NCBI GenBank assembly: GCA_944472135.2
Contig: OX235262.1
Span: forward strand, 38,863,804-38,927,803
From: Trichobilharzia regenti
Lineage: Eukaryota; Platyhelminthes; Trematoda; Strigeidida; Schistosomatidae
Reading direction: 5' to 3'
DNA: 64,000 bases
In this document: positions 43,701 to 55,150 of the stretch, piece by piece
Layout: each line of letters begins with the position of its first letter
Numbering within the stretch: position 1 is the first letter of the stretch
The notes under the pieces: generated by a model
Databases searched by the model: none
The model's input: the letters and a program-made list of their open reading frames with translations, nothing else
What the model was told of the DNA's origin: nothing
Made by a program: the position numbers and the translations under genes

Positions 43701-44009
43701 ATTATTTTTTGATTTCCCATAATGAATGCTTGTCTTAATTGCTTATGAGATTTAATGAAATATCTTTGGAAACATTCTTTTTGTAGCTAATTACAATGCA
43801 CAAAATATACTTGTTTGTACAGCGTGAGAATGATATAATTGAAAATAAGTAACACTTATCCAAATGCTTTTATTTATACGATTTTATTTCTGTAATTAAA
43901 TAACCCTATAATTAATGTTAATTGGTGAGGATAAGAATTTAGAAGTTGACTGAATTATGAAGACGAACTCAATAAGTGAACTAATAAAGCAAGAACAACC
44001 AAATTCGCA
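43701..44009. other. no gene seen
   Basis: AT-rich spacer between two RTE relics. Confidence 0.4.
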
Positions 44010-44535
44010 GCACTATTATTGCTATTCGCTTGAGTTTCAAGTGGAACGTAGGGCTTCAACAGCGCGTTTCATTTTCACCGTATTCTCTAAGGTCACCTTA
44101 AGCCATCTCATGTACTTCCCAAACGATCTCCTCCATGTCATCGTCGACACACGCCCAATCCGCCGTTCCTCATTCGGGTTTCATTCAAGCAATCGACTGA
44201 TCTGCTATGTCGACCAACGTTCTCATCGGAGTTAGCCCGATCTATCTGAAATTTCTTCTACATGATTAATGAATAGAAGGTTCTTGATTAGTTCGTTTCC
44301 GGATCTCCATATTCGTAATCCGTTCTAGCTTGCCATCTGATATTCGGTATGGAGTAAGCTGTTTATAAACGTCTGCAGCAACCTGTAATAAATGCTTTTT
44401 GTGATGCATCAAGTTTCTTATCCACATACAAGAAATTACTTACTTCATATTTGTGTTGAAAATCCGAATTTCATCCTTTGTACTGGGTCTAGAAGAGTTC
44501 CAAACCGATATAATTATATTTCACAGGTTTTTAAT
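44010..44535 (-). mobile_element. RTE-like retrotransposon 3' fragment, second copy of the 31965 subfamily
   Basis: On plus: TTATTGCTATTCGCTTGAGTTTCAAGTGGAACGTAGGGCTTCAACAG, CATTCGGGTTTCATTCAAGCAA, GTTCTCATCGGAGTTAGCCC, GCTTGCCATCTGATATTCGG, TGATGCATCAAGTTTCTTATCCACATA, AAAATCCGAATTTCATCC. Minus orientation. No intact frame. Confidence 0.7.
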
Positions 44536-46934
44536 AGCTTCATGCTACCTAAAGTTACAGTGACTATAAAAGAATGAAAATAACATAGTTTAACTGTTAC
44601 GATACTGCAGGTAACTATTTATGGATATCAACGAGATGTTCCAGTAGTTATGTAATCACGCCCAGTGAATATTTACTCACTTTCAGACAGTATCTGACGA
44701 GTAACTATGGGGCGAAACATCATTGTTTAGTACTTCAGATGTAGTCCTTTTTATCAAGGTAATCACCTTTCAAATATTCAGATTGCACAGAAGGTGAACC
44801 TAACGCTGATTTCAGCAGACTACGCCTAATACGCAGAATACTGTGGACAGAAACTATCGCGAAACATCAGAAAACCAAAATGCGATACTAATGTTAATGC
44901 TTCCATCGATAACCAGGCGAAAAGCAGTTTACCGTCAGTAAAATCTGTAATCAAACGTTAATAAACTGTACAATCATACTTCTGAGCGTATGTTTCCCGT
45001 ATTATGCCAACAAATATACGACTAAGCAACGACAGCACTCTTGTATCCAGTGAAGTCGAGACCAGCTAGAATGAACAAACGATCTAATGTCCACCAGCAC
45101 TGATATCACTTGTATGGACGAAAAGATACAATTCATCATATATATATATTGATTGCCTTAGGTACAATGTTCTTAGATATTTGGCAAACTTGGCAATGTA
45201 ACAAAATCTTCTGTGAGAACAATTCATCATCTATGACTGTATAGCGGTAAGATATATCCTAAATAGACTGAGTTTCTAACCTATGAACCATTAGGCTCCA
45301 ACTTCTTATCTGAATATAATGAAGATATTAGTTAATCACCGTGAAGGTTTCAAATAATGACAGTGTTTTACTCATTTATTTATTCATAATTGTACTACTT
45401 ATAATGAAATTTTTTTTACTACATTGATCGGACTTCAACGGTAAATAATTATTGATTAAGCGAAGGTTATATATGAGTCCGTTGTTGTGAGTCAAAGTGC
45501 TCGCTAGCCACGCATGGGTTCCAGGTTCGTTTCCCGACTGCCACTATTGAAAGTGAACAGCTTAAAACTCAGTATTCTACCTGGAACGCAAAGAAATGAA
45601 AAGCAGATGCAATGCTACTTCAGTTAACTGAAAGTGAATTCACGGTGTGTATTTTGACTTCATCAACATATCTCAACAGTACTAGATTTATTTTTCTGAC
45701 AGAATCTTAGTAAAGTTGTTGTTTGAAGGAGAACTGCTCTTTCCAGAAAATTTAAAAGGTACTACTATTCTAAATAAGTAACTAAAGAGAACAGCCTTCA
45801 AAGAATATACAGTTAAATAAGTAATCAATAAGCAAAACAAGTGTCACTTTTAGTTTTGATCCAACAGAGCATAAAAGACATTGATATCTAGAAGAACTGA
45901 GTATATCAATCAGTAAATCGCTGAGTACTGAAGGCTCTTAATTAGCCAGCTCTTCAATAATAAGCTTTTACTCAGGTTACCATTCCACTACATATCTGAC
46001 TTTCATCAAAATGATTTGAAGAGTTGATTTTTGGTGTCGTGATAAGTGATACTTGATAAGAAAAAAGTAGTTCAGCCTGTAGTTCTTTCGATAGTTGTTT
46101 GTGGAATTTATTTGCCTTTTTTTATTTGTTAACACACTTGATAGTCTGGAACTGGTGAGAGTTTACAGTATTTGACCTTATTGTTCATAGTCTTTGTAGA
46201 TAGGATTTTCTTTCCCTGTTCATTGTTTGACGAAATGGACTTGATTTTCAGTGTAGACGTTACTTTGAGTCAACTATCGAACCTTATTTCTAAGTGACGT
46301 CAATTCTCAGTACTTTCTTTTTTATGAATGAGTTTTAATTTGATAAACTTCTGACGTTTGTACTTCAACTAATTTATGACTTGTAGGAAATACGTTGTCT
46401 CTTGTTTTACGGTCACGGAAATTTAGATTTCCCATTAGAATAGATAGCACTAATGTCCACTTGAATTGATTTAAAATTGACAGTTGATTTTCGACATTTA
46501 AAGTTAATTTCCAACGTTACCCAATAAGCTTTTTCGACAGTTTGTTTTTACTTGTAAATAATAATAATCTATTTATTCCAAAAATAGTACTTATAACACA
46601 GAATACAATTCTCAGCAAAAAAAGGCTCTTGATATCATTTATTGTTTTGAAAAACCAGTGAGAATTGAGTTACAGATTTAATTATATAATGAGATCAGTT
46701 TAGAACTGTTGACAACACTAAATAATTTTGACTGGGAGTGAGTGGTAAACTATATGTTTTGTAATGACGATATGTGGAATCAAGAATATCCTCTTGACAG
46801 CTCTTCAGTTTACAGTATTTCCTCGTTAGCAACTAATGAGTACATAAAAAGGATGAGTATGCAGGTGGTATCAGAGTGTCAGTGTATTTAGTCAATATTC
46901 TCAGCGTATATTCAACACTCCACAAAAAAGTCTA
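44536..46934. other. mostly nothing recognised
   Basis: Contains a short (TA)n at 45137-45149 and the tRNA-like scrap at 45475. Confidence 0.4.
45475..45545 (+). repeat. tRNA-like fragment
   Basis: GTTGTGAGTCAAAGTGCTCGC...GGGTTCCAGGTTCGTTTCCCGAC has box A/B-like parts in the right spacing. Probably a SINE head remnant, not a functional tRNA. Confidence 0.35.
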
Positions 46935-47100
46935 AATATTCAACTGATGAAAGTCGACTAGCAGTGGAATCCAGGATGCGCATTTCGTCCTGTTTAGGAC
47001 TCGTCATCTGGATGTACCTGCATTCCTCAGTGAGTGATGATGTTCCCACTTGAGACCGATCACTTCGGTCCAATCAATCGACGGGAAAATCTAAAATTAA
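46935..47100 (-). mobile_element. Sm-alpha-like SINE fragment
   Basis: On minus: GGTCTCAAGTGGGAACATCATCACTCACTGAGGAATGCAGGTACATCCAG then a hammerhead and GGATTCCACTGCTAGTCGAC, the Sm-alpha order. Confidence 0.8.
46969..47013 (-). ncRNA. hammerhead ribozyme of Sm-alpha type, one core base changed
   Basis: Minus strand: stem I ATCCAG/CTGGAT perfect, core ATGACGA (C3 is A), stem II GTCC/GGAC with loop TAAACA, GAAA, stem III TGCGCA self-complementary, cleavage triplet ATC (allowed as NUH). The C3 change breaks the C3-G8 pair, so it is probably inactive. Confidence 0.7.
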
Positions 47101-48179
47101 GTTAATTAGTCTAAATATTCATTCAAATAAATCAGTTAGTAAATCTTATTTTTAGTCTACCTATAAGAATTTAGTATTAAATTTGCTCAAGACATTGCCT
47201 ACTAATTCCACAAAGACTAGACCTAGAGAAAGAGGCAGATACATGTAAAAGTTATTTTTTTTTAGAAATCCTTGTATTCATGGAACAGGAGTGCACTTAC
47301 ATGCAATGAACATCTTTAGGTATTGATAGAGGAAAGTTTGAGTGTATGATAGAGAACGAAAACTAGTTCAGTTATGTGACTGAAATAAACTATAGCATAT
47401 GTGATTGTGTTTATACTAAAGAAAGGTTTAGACAGGTAAATGCAGAGGGAAAAGAACAGGAACAGCACTTATAACTAATAACAAAACATAAGAGAATTCA
47501 GGGGAATTACGAGTCAAATGAGCGATTTCACCATACTTGATAGAAAGAGAACATAAAGGAAATTTCGGTATGAAAGAATTTGATTGACATAAGGACTAAC
47601 TATGCAGACTCTCCAGATATACTAAACTCTGGAACGTTTGAGCAGATAGGATGGTGTTATGTTAGCTGATAGATATCAAGTGCTGACGGCAAAGGAGGTA
47701 GTGTACCGATGGTGATTTTGCATCTTTCGTGTTCCGAGCGCAACACATGGCTTCGGGATTTTCCTCTTCATTGGAGTTACTAGCCTCTTGTCCAGCCTGA
47801 TATTTATGTCTTACAACCATCTAGACTATTTATTTCACCTATGGGTGCATATGTTTCCAACTGAGATCATTAATGTTAATAACTTTTAGCGCGTTATTAC
47901 TTCATGGCTTTCATAAATACTACTTATATGAATTTTGTTTTATTTAATCGTATAGACATTTCACAAGTGAATTTTTACTTTACTTCACTATATCCTTCGA
48001 TGTAGCACATAAAGTGAAGAACGATATGTAATATGTAAACATAGTGTTAACAATTATCAGTATATAAGAAGTAATCATATCTTTGACATAATTTAAAAAA
48101 GTTTATATGTAGGATATCGTAAGATTTTTAAAATAACCTTGACACTTTCATCAGTATTCAGCCACTAGAAGCCGATTCA
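47101..48179. other. no gene seen
   Basis: 47700-47790 (TTGCATCTTTCGTGTTCCGAGCGCAACACATGG...) may be a decayed RTE-type terminus; too weak to call. Confidence 0.35.
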
Positions 48180-48431
48180 ATCGCGAGCCAATGAGTTCTA
48201 ACTTCTACTCATTCGTGATTTTAGCACTGCCATCAACAGATGTTATCGGTGACAAACCCATCCTCACTTCCGACTGGATGGACCTTCCTGGTCATGACTT
48301 TTTACTAGAACTCCAGGAAACCCCATCCTGTAGCAAGTCACTAACGAGCAACAGATTAATTTTCAAGAGTTTATTTGATTTTGAGTCTGAGCATGGAGCG
48401 ATATCAGTTGGAGAACAGTTGAAAACCAGGA

Positions 48432-48479
48432 AGTACTGGACAGCTGTTTCATCCTAATTTAGGAATCACCGGCAGTACT
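48432..48479 (-). ncRNA. hammerhead-like fold (variant core)
   Basis: Minus: stem I AGTACTG/CAGTACT (7 of 7), core CCGGTGA, stem II loop TAAATTA, GAAA, ACAGCTGT stem III, GTC. Core positions 4 and 6 differ from consensus. Confidence 0.5.
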
Positions 48480-48574
48480 CAGCCACCAACAGAGTTCGAA
48501 TCCAGAGCCTTTCGGTTGCAAGGTAAGCTCATATATACTTTTCAGATACTGGGTTGGAACCCTGTTGGTGGGTG

Positions 48575-48622
48575 AGTACTTCCAATGACTCCCAAACTAG
48601 GGTGAAACAGCTGTCCAGTACT
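48575..48622 (+). ncRNA. hammerhead-like fold (variant core)
   Basis: Plus: AGTACT...AGTACT stem I, core CCAATGA, loop CAAACTA, GAAA, ACAGCTGT, GTC. Core positions 4 and 5 differ. Confidence 0.45.
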
Positions 48623-48715
48623 TCCTGGCTTTCAATGGTTCTCTAACTATTATCACTCTGTGGTCAAACTTGAAAAGCGAATCAAGTCCTTATATATCAA
48701 GTCTTGAATACTTTC

Positions 48716-50269
48716 ATTACTAAATACAATTTGAAGAAGCTAAAACCAGTTTTATAAATAAACGTTTGGAATCATTAATTATTCAAAAATCACAGAGATT
48801 TCTATGAACATAAATTTCATGTATGGCTATAAGCATCCCCAGTATTATTATTTTTTCGATAAAATTATGGCTTTCTTTGAAATACTTTTACTTGCTTTAG
48901 GGTTTTTACGTTTTTCACAGATGAGACCGGAGAATTAACATGCATTGCAAACAGCCGATGTCTTTCACATTCCTTTTTCTTTACTCATCAATCACCGCTC
49001 GCTATCATAGTAAAGACGTCTAGTCAGCTTATATTCATGACCGGCCAGTACCAGTCTTCTTCAACTGAGCAGTCTGAATGAAGGTGAGGAACTCCGCTCC
49101 AGTTTACCAAACATTACATACACGTTATCAACAGACCCTAAGAATGTTTCTACACCTAATCGGACATGCTGTTGTGAAAGATTAACTTAACCAGTTTCAT
49201 GAATGAATGTGAATAGGCGTGTTATTTTGATTTACTCTACTGCTATTAGAATTACAGTCAGTACTGCAATCAAGTGGAAAATCGCATTTTAATTTGTCTT
49301 CTAGTTATCAGAAATAATGTGAGAGTAACTATACTATTTAGCATGAAAAATGTTAGGAAGTACACGCTGATGAATATCTCTACAGTGGATTATTCCTCTT
49401 CTTGTTTAATTTTCGAATACTCACGAAAGATATGACAAATGTGTTATATATTTGTCTATGCTGGTTGCCTAAATTATTATCTTATTGCTTGCCGAGCTCT
49501 GAAGAATCGCTTATTGAGGGTTTCAACTGAATAACCCACCAACGGAGCATTCTTCATAGTACTGTATAGTATCATGGACACAATCCCCTAGATTAAATAC
49601 AAAGCAGTGTATATCATAATGAATTACTACTGATAACTGTGACTAATCAGTTTCCATGCATGTTTTTATTGACCGAAATCCCAACATCTAAGCTTGCATT
49701 CAGTCAGCAGGGCCCATTAGATTCATAATATATGAGCAGAATAAAGTCTGTAACAACCCAATGCATCGAGACTTCGTACACTGTAGTCACAAAGAGTTCC
49801 ATTAGAACAAACACTCAGTTAAAGTCTATTGACACGTTTTCCCCAGTAGAAACTTTAATCAATTAAACTGAATAAGTGCGAAGATTTCAGTAGACAAAAT
49901 AAAAAAGCATTTAAAAAAGATTTCATAGCTTTCCACTATGAATTGATTGTGAATACATAATGAAGGAGATAAATGATGAATTGCTATGAAGGTACAGACA
50001 ACAGCACCAAAGTATTCCAGAAAACTGTAGACAAAAACAAAATGGAATATTGTGTTCTCAAAATAGGATGACAGACATTGAAAATAATCTAATGTATTTC
50101 ATGACATGATGAATAGCTGCTAACCTAATTATGCAGCACTTCCTCTTTGCTTACAAACATTTATCATTGGAAACTCGTTTTGAACTTCTGTATTAGGTAA
50201 AACACCACAAAATAAATATTTATGACGACTGAAAACCGCATACTTGTAAGTTCTGTGAGAAGTAAATCT
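48716..50269. other. no gene seen
   Basis: Nothing recognised. Confidence 0.4.
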
Positions 50270-50725
50270 TTGATTGGACACTGGTTGGTAACTAGTGTAG
50301 TGTGTCTAGTACTTTGTCTGGTGCAGGCCGAATTCTTTTAGTAACTTTTTCGGCGTGGCCACTATTCTAGGTGGCTCGTCATCACAGTGCACTTTGAATT
50401 GTTAATATTAGATGGCTGGAGGCAATCGTCAGCAAGGCTCTGTTGTAAAGTTGACTAAACACAATACACTAGTTGCTAACTGGGGTTCAGTCAGAAGTAT
50501 CTAGTGCAGTTCTACAGGCGGTGAGTCACGAGCCTGAATAGCTCAGTGGTAACGTCTTTGACTGCAGACGACACTGAGTGGTGCTGGTTCGAATCTCAGA
50601 AGGGACGAGAGTTCCTTCAAGGTTGCGGAAACGCCATGGTGACTGATGAATGCCAACTAGTATAAAACCCAGGTCAGACAAGGCTTACTGACGATCATCC
50701 GTAACCATCTAATAGATATAAATCC
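50270..50725 (+). mobile_element. tRNA-Cys-headed SINE, best-preserved head
   Basis: 50529-50600 reads GAGCCTGAATAGCTCAGTGG, TCTTTGACTGCAGACGAC and GCTGGTTCGAATCTC: box A, a tRNA-Cys(GCA) anticodon arm and box B. The body AGAAGGGACGAGAGTTCC and tail AAGGCTTACTGACGATCATCCGTAACCATCTAATA follow. To the left, 50280-50440 holds an opposite-orientation tail and ACTAGTGTAGTGTGTCTAG, inverted relative to AAACACAATACACTAGTTGC at 50457-50476, so this element too has an inverted-arm organisation. Confidence 0.78.
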
Positions 50726-50957
50726 AAGACCAGGATACACGTCTGTAAATTACAAGGTTAAATATTACGAATTGTGTTCATTATTCTATCTAAAACAGAC
50801 TTAGCAACCAAAAGAATACTTTTACCCTGAACAATATGTTTGTACACAGTACAGAATTCTTAGCTTGCTTTATTCTAAAATATTCAATATTTACTCAAGC
50901 AAAATGATGGGATTTTTAAGTACATATAAGTACAGATTAACATTTTGGTTGCAGGCC

Positions 50958-51074
50958 CAAAAATTCGAACAGGCCGCCAAGGTCAAAGACTCAAGTGGTA
51001 GGAGTAAACTGTATGCATTTTCGGTAACACAACGAGTTGAGCTGACTGCCATGATATTTGATATGGTGGTCTGA
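50958..51074 (+). CDS. candidate terminal exon of an unrecognised gene
   Basis: The acceptor TTAACATTTTGGTTGCAG ends at 50957, followed by an open frame of 38 codons to TGA at 51074: AQKFEQAAKVKDSSGRSKLY, FSVTQRVELTAMIFDMVV. Local GC and codon use look more coding-like than the flanks. The peptide has no motif I know and matches none of the mobile-element domains here. No clear AATAAA within 350 bp. It could be a chance frame. Confidence 0.3.
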   Translation, partial: QKFEQAAKVKDSSGRSKLYAFSVTQRVELTAMIFDMVV

Positions 51075-51660
51075 GTTTAGCCTAAGAGAATGTTAACTTA
51101 AGAATTCCCGTTATCCCTCATTGGCTACAGGATTTTGGACCAGTTACAAGATATATTTTGTTCTAATATTTATATCGTTCCATTCAATCATTTAAATTCT
51201 GCTCACAAAATGGTATTCAAACTCCTCGATATGGCGATAACACATCTTGGAATCCTACACGCGAAGTTCCCAGATAGGTGTGTCAGTCAGCTAGACCTCC
51301 GTCAACGAAACTATCTCCTATACCGCGTTACTTAACAGTGTCCATTCCCAGTTCAACCACTGTTTCACTGTAAGTTGATATGTAGATTACTCTGTACATT
51401 GAAATATATTCCCTAATCTTATGGTTTTAACTACAGCTAATTTGCAGAAGAATGATTAAGAATTATTCTTGCCTTATCCGACAATTATTTTTACCAACCT
51501 CAGAGATAAAAAAGTGTATTACATGAGTTTGTTCAGCATTATTTGAAATGCAGGCTAATTCTTAGAACTACAACTTTATGTGCATAAACATATTGTAAAT
51601 ATTGTAATTGACTTTGCTGAAATCAGGAACAATCACTAATTATACATTTATTTCTACTAA
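51075..51660. other. no gene seen
   Basis: Could be the 3' UTR of the candidate exon at 50958. The 66-codon frame at 51135 has no motif. Confidence 0.3.
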
Positions 51661-51915
51661 CAATTAACCCTGAGTGGTTAAGGAAAGGACAAGCGAAATC
51701 TATTCATAGCGCTATTCTATCTCATCTTGTGGATAAAAGATATAAGATTGATGTTAACAAGGCTTTCAAAGTCATTTGCCGCATACTAACAAATCTTAAC
51801 TCCGCCTTAAGAGTTCGTTAACTATATAGTGATGAGTTCGTTAGGATCCACATTCAGAAGCCTAACTTATGTATCCAAAAGAAGTTGATTCAGACACTGC
51901 CCTTACCTCGCTGAC
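51661..51915 (+). pseudogene. PLE GIY-YIG C-terminal fragment
   Basis: NPEWLRKGQAKSIHSAILSHLVDKRYKIDVNKAFKVICRI (51665-51785) followed after a frame change by FVRIHIQKPNLCIQKKLIQTLPLP (51838-51910) matches the order LPPLWLSKGVVKTVNSSISDHLV ... AIAIHLKQPVLCVQKKQVQPLLLPWP of the PLE at 57600-57850. A different, older PLE lineage. Confidence 0.65.
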
Positions 51916-52091
51916 CATCAAGGTTCTGATGATAATCAATTTGTTGTGGAAATTTCCTAAATTTAACTTGATATTATACCTGTTATTACATTCCTATACT
52001 TATTATCATTTCTGCATCTTTGGTGAACTGTAATTCTATTAATCTACTTAACGAGTAGATATTACTTAAAAACCTCCAACATTGTTATTTG

Positions 52092-52956
52092 GAAACCACT
52101 TCAACATAACGTCGTGCAGTGCCCAAGTTTGTATCAACCTCATTCAACAGCTGCGCATATGATAATACCACATGTCTGGTGATACAAAATGGGAAACTCA
52201 GCAAGACGTTCGAAGTGAATACAGAAGTAAGACAGAGCTGTCTTTCATCACCAGTGATATTTTTTTAATTTTGATGGACTGGTGCAAACCAGCCACAAAG
52301 GCAGCTAGCATTGAAGAATCCATCTCTATATCCTACCGGGTGCCTAATAACTTGCCAAAAATCATCGAAGCACCGCATGTCCCAAACAGCGATGGCTATT
52401 GCAATTCACCTCAAACAACCAGTGCCCTGTGTTCAAAAGAAGCAATTCCAGCCCCTTCTACTGCCGTGGCCGGCCTTCAGTAGAGACTATAAATTCATGA
52501 ATTTGTAATATTATCTTTCCTAATTTTTTCTGACATTCAGCTTATTTTATGTTGATGCTACTGAGCTATAATCTATCAATATTATTGATTCGATGTTATT
52601 TAAACATTAAAGTTGGGCATAAAACTATTTTATTCATTCACTATAATGCATATATAACTGTAGAGCCTGATGATGAAGGGGTTATAGAAAAGAGTACTCT
52701 TTGTTCAGTATCCATCCTTTTGAAAAATCCTAATAATCTTTTTAACTTTATTATTTCTTCTCTTAGAAACCACTTCAACATAACGTCGTGCAGTGCCCAA
52801 GTTTGTATCAACCTCATTCAACAGCTGCGCATATGATAATACCACATGTCTGGTGATACAAAATGGGAAACTCAGCAAGACGTTCGAAGTGAATACAGAA
52901 GTAAGACAGAGCTGTCTTTCATCACCAGTGATATTTTTTTAATTTTGATGGACTGG
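52092..52956 (+). repeat. 191-bp identical direct repeats flanking a PLE 3' fragment
   Basis: 52092-52282 equals 52766-52956 base for base by eye (start GAAACCACTTCAACATAACG, end TTTTGATGGACTGG). Between them is a 483-bp 5'-truncated PLE 3' end. The repeat unit is RTE-relic sequence that continues uninterrupted from the second copy. Confidence 0.88.
52283..52765 (+). mobile_element. 5'-truncated PLE 3' end (end of GIY-YIG frame and 3' UTR)
   Basis: It starts TGCAAACCAGCCACAAAGGC and aligns end to end with 57660-58139 of the longer PLE with roughly ten differences in 480 bp. Both stop at TTATTATTTCTTCTC, marking the true 3' terminus. Coding remnants are EESISISYRVPNNLPKIIEA and IAIHLKQPVPCVQKKQFQPL in two frames. 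Confidence 0.85.
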
Positions 52957-53590
52957 ATTATGCATCAGACTATGGGGAGCAAAGAGAAAAAATACGATTG
53001 ACCACCGATAAGAAGATTCTAGAAGACCTAGATTTCGTTATTGGATGATTTACGTTTAATGTCACACAAACTTGAAGACTTGCAGACGAAAATTAACAAA
53101 CTGACAGAAGAGGCAAGCAGTGAAGACAGGACTCTAGGTGAACATAGAGAAGACGAAGGCGATGAAGATAACCAACCAACAGCGGTAACAATATCAATCA
53201 GCACTAATTACCATCAACGGGAGAGATCTAACAGAGGTTACTTCCTTCCCTTACCAAAGAAGCATCGTTGCAACCACAGGCAGCCGGAACTGATGAAAAT
53301 ATCAAAGTCAGAATCAGAAAGGCAAGGTACGCCTTCATCAACCTGGAGGCATTGAATGACATTGCGCACCAGGATGTCTAGTGAAATCCAAACAGGAAGC
53401 GACGACGGAGTCTGCCTAGGGTGAAATGGAGGAGACTGGGTGAGGAGGAGATGAGAAATTATGGGCAATCGTGGACCCAGCTGAAAAGGACAGCAGAAAA
53501 TAGAACAAATTGCGATGTGTTGTTCAAGCCCTGTATATTCCACTATAAAATTAAGGGAATAATAAAAATATTTTTAATAACGACTATTCT

Positions 53591-54999
53591 AGAATATTCT
53601 ATGTATGTATAAACATATAAAATTATATAATTGTAGAGTCAAAAGACGAAATTATCAAAAGGATATTCTTCGCTCACTTTTTTGTTTATCTCTAAATGTC
53701 TGAATTCACTTTGAATCGGATAACTCGGAGAATATATTAATCATGTAGTGAGTGATATAAAATTTGTAAAAATATCTACAATGGAATAAGGCCGCCTGCC
53801 TCAATCATTCCATTCTGTGTTAGTGCCTGACTGGGAGCCATGTAAAAATTAACTAGTTTTCACAAAAAACACAAGTGAATGGTAGATTGCTGCTTATTAC
53901 AGATTGCTTATAGAGTCTACCACTATGTTTTCTGACGTTTATTTCTTGTATGAATCAATTAAATGGTTTGGAAATGGCTCTGGCATTAGCCATTAAATGT
54001 TCTAGTTGCATTCACATTATTTCAGATAAGGAGATTAAAAGAAAATTGAAATTCCCTATGTGATTGTGGTTTGGACTAGAATTCTGATAGCTGTAGATTG
54101 AATCGAAATAACAACCTATTTGTATACATCAATACAGCTTGTTTGTAGCCTAAGTAAGAGTGAAATCAGTGTTTCAAAACAATATAGCCGGGCAGGTGTA
54201 CTAAAATTTGTAAGGTCTGTTGATAGTATACACGTTGTGGTTGGTAAACTGGAGAGGAGTTTCACACCATTCAAACTAATATATGGAAGGAAACCAATAA
54301 TAAACATGACTTGAAGAGAAGACTATTCACGTCCAAACCGGCTACACTTTTCAATGACCGGTGAAATATGCTGAGCAACAAATCAACTATCCTACTGCTG
54401 AAAAACAGCTGCCCGCATCCATAGCCCACCTGTATGGCTGAGAGATAACCGTCTTTAAACCGTAGCTGTCGTTGCAAAAGGAGGTAAAGCGATCGGACCT
54501 GATTGTAAGAATCCAGAAGTTGGACTGGTGAGCCTACTTAATTTGAAGATTGACTTATTTGGAGTTAATGATTTAACTGACCTTTGAATGTCTTCCTTTT
54601 AGGTGGTCATTCAGTTGTTTGTTGGTAGAAAACACCATTAATATCAGTGTAAATGCTAAGACTATTAAGGGAAAATATTTTTGGACTTATCTGAATACGC
54701 TAATTAACTAGGAACTCTGAACATGTGCACGTTCGATAAAACATAAAGCAACTGTAACAATTGCAGCTGAGTCTGGTTGGATGCTCACCCATTAGGACAA
54801 AGTTTAAAACACCTCAGGCATCTGAAGGTAAGCCAGAAATCTATTTATTTAATTTTAACTAATCCTTACTTCAGTCTTAAATTTCTCATTGCTGATTCGA
54901 CCGAAATATTCAGCCTCAGGTTTAGATGTCTGCTTCTCTTGTGTAGATTCTTCGACAATGACTGACTATTTAACTTGAAGTAAGTTTGTGGACTGTGAC
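53591..54999. other. no gene seen
   Basis: The frame at 54120-54314 (VLKFVRSVDSIHVVVGKLER) has no splice context or family. Confidence 0.35.
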
Positions 55000-55150
55000 T
55001 AGCAATGGAATCCAGGATGCGCATTTCGTCCTATCTCGGGCTCATCAACTGGGTGTGCTTCCATTCTCCAGTTTGAACACTATTATTCGCCGTGGAATAT
55101 AGGAACACCCAGACGACGAGTCCGGAATAGGATGAAATGTGCATCGTGTA
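55000..55150 (-). mobile_element. Sm-alpha-like SINE fragment with two hammerhead remnants
   Basis: Minus-strand hammerhead at 55054-55010 and a second remnant on plus at 55108-55160 (CACCCAGACGACGAGTCCGGAATAGGATGAAATGTGCATCG). Between them is CACTATTATTCGCCGTGG. Confidence 0.7.
55010..55054 (-). ncRNA. hammerhead ribozyme of Sm-alpha type, near-consensus
   Basis: Minus: stem I CCAG/CTGG, core TTGATGA (C3 is U), stem II GCCC/GGAC with one mismatch, GAAA, TGCGCA stem III, ATC triplet, then CTGGATTCC. A single invariant core change. Confidence 0.65.

Larger units (their letters stand above)
48180..48715. mobile_element. palindromic hammerhead SINE (48395-48715) with the dispersed repeat upstream
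   Basis: 48180-48370 contains ACCTTCCTGGTCATGACTTTTTACTAGAACTCCAGG, the repeat seen at 3810 and 15510. Then arms GATATCAGTTGGAGAACAGTTGAAAACCAGG and CTGGCTTTCAATGGTTCTCTAACTATTATC, with a tRNA-like head on minus (box B complement GTTCGAATCC at 48493) and hammerhead folds on minus at 48479-48432 and plus at 48575-48622. Confidence 0.78.
52092..53590 (+). mobile_element. RTE-like retrotransposon relic split by a PLE fragment
   Basis: 52130-52282 and the identical 52804-52956 encode the INLIQQL ... LILMDW region of RTE RT. 52957 continues with IMHQTMGSKEKK, the frame at 53041 gives DDLRLMSHKLEDLQTKINKLTEEAS (motif C and after), then YLGSIV-like remnants, ENIKVRIRKARYAFINLEALN and KWRRLGEEEMRNYGQSWTQLKRTAENRTN near the 3' end. 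The 3' end is about 53575 (GGGAATAATAAAAATA). Plus orientation, with stops and an internal deletion. Confidence 0.78.

Noticed and set aside
50529..50605. Possible tRNA-Cys gene
   Set aside because: Good promoter boxes and anticodon arm, but the acceptor arms do not pair well and it continues into a repeated SINE body.
53238..53543. 101-codon minus frame
   Set aside because: Antisense of the RTE C-terminal region, which is coding-like on plus.
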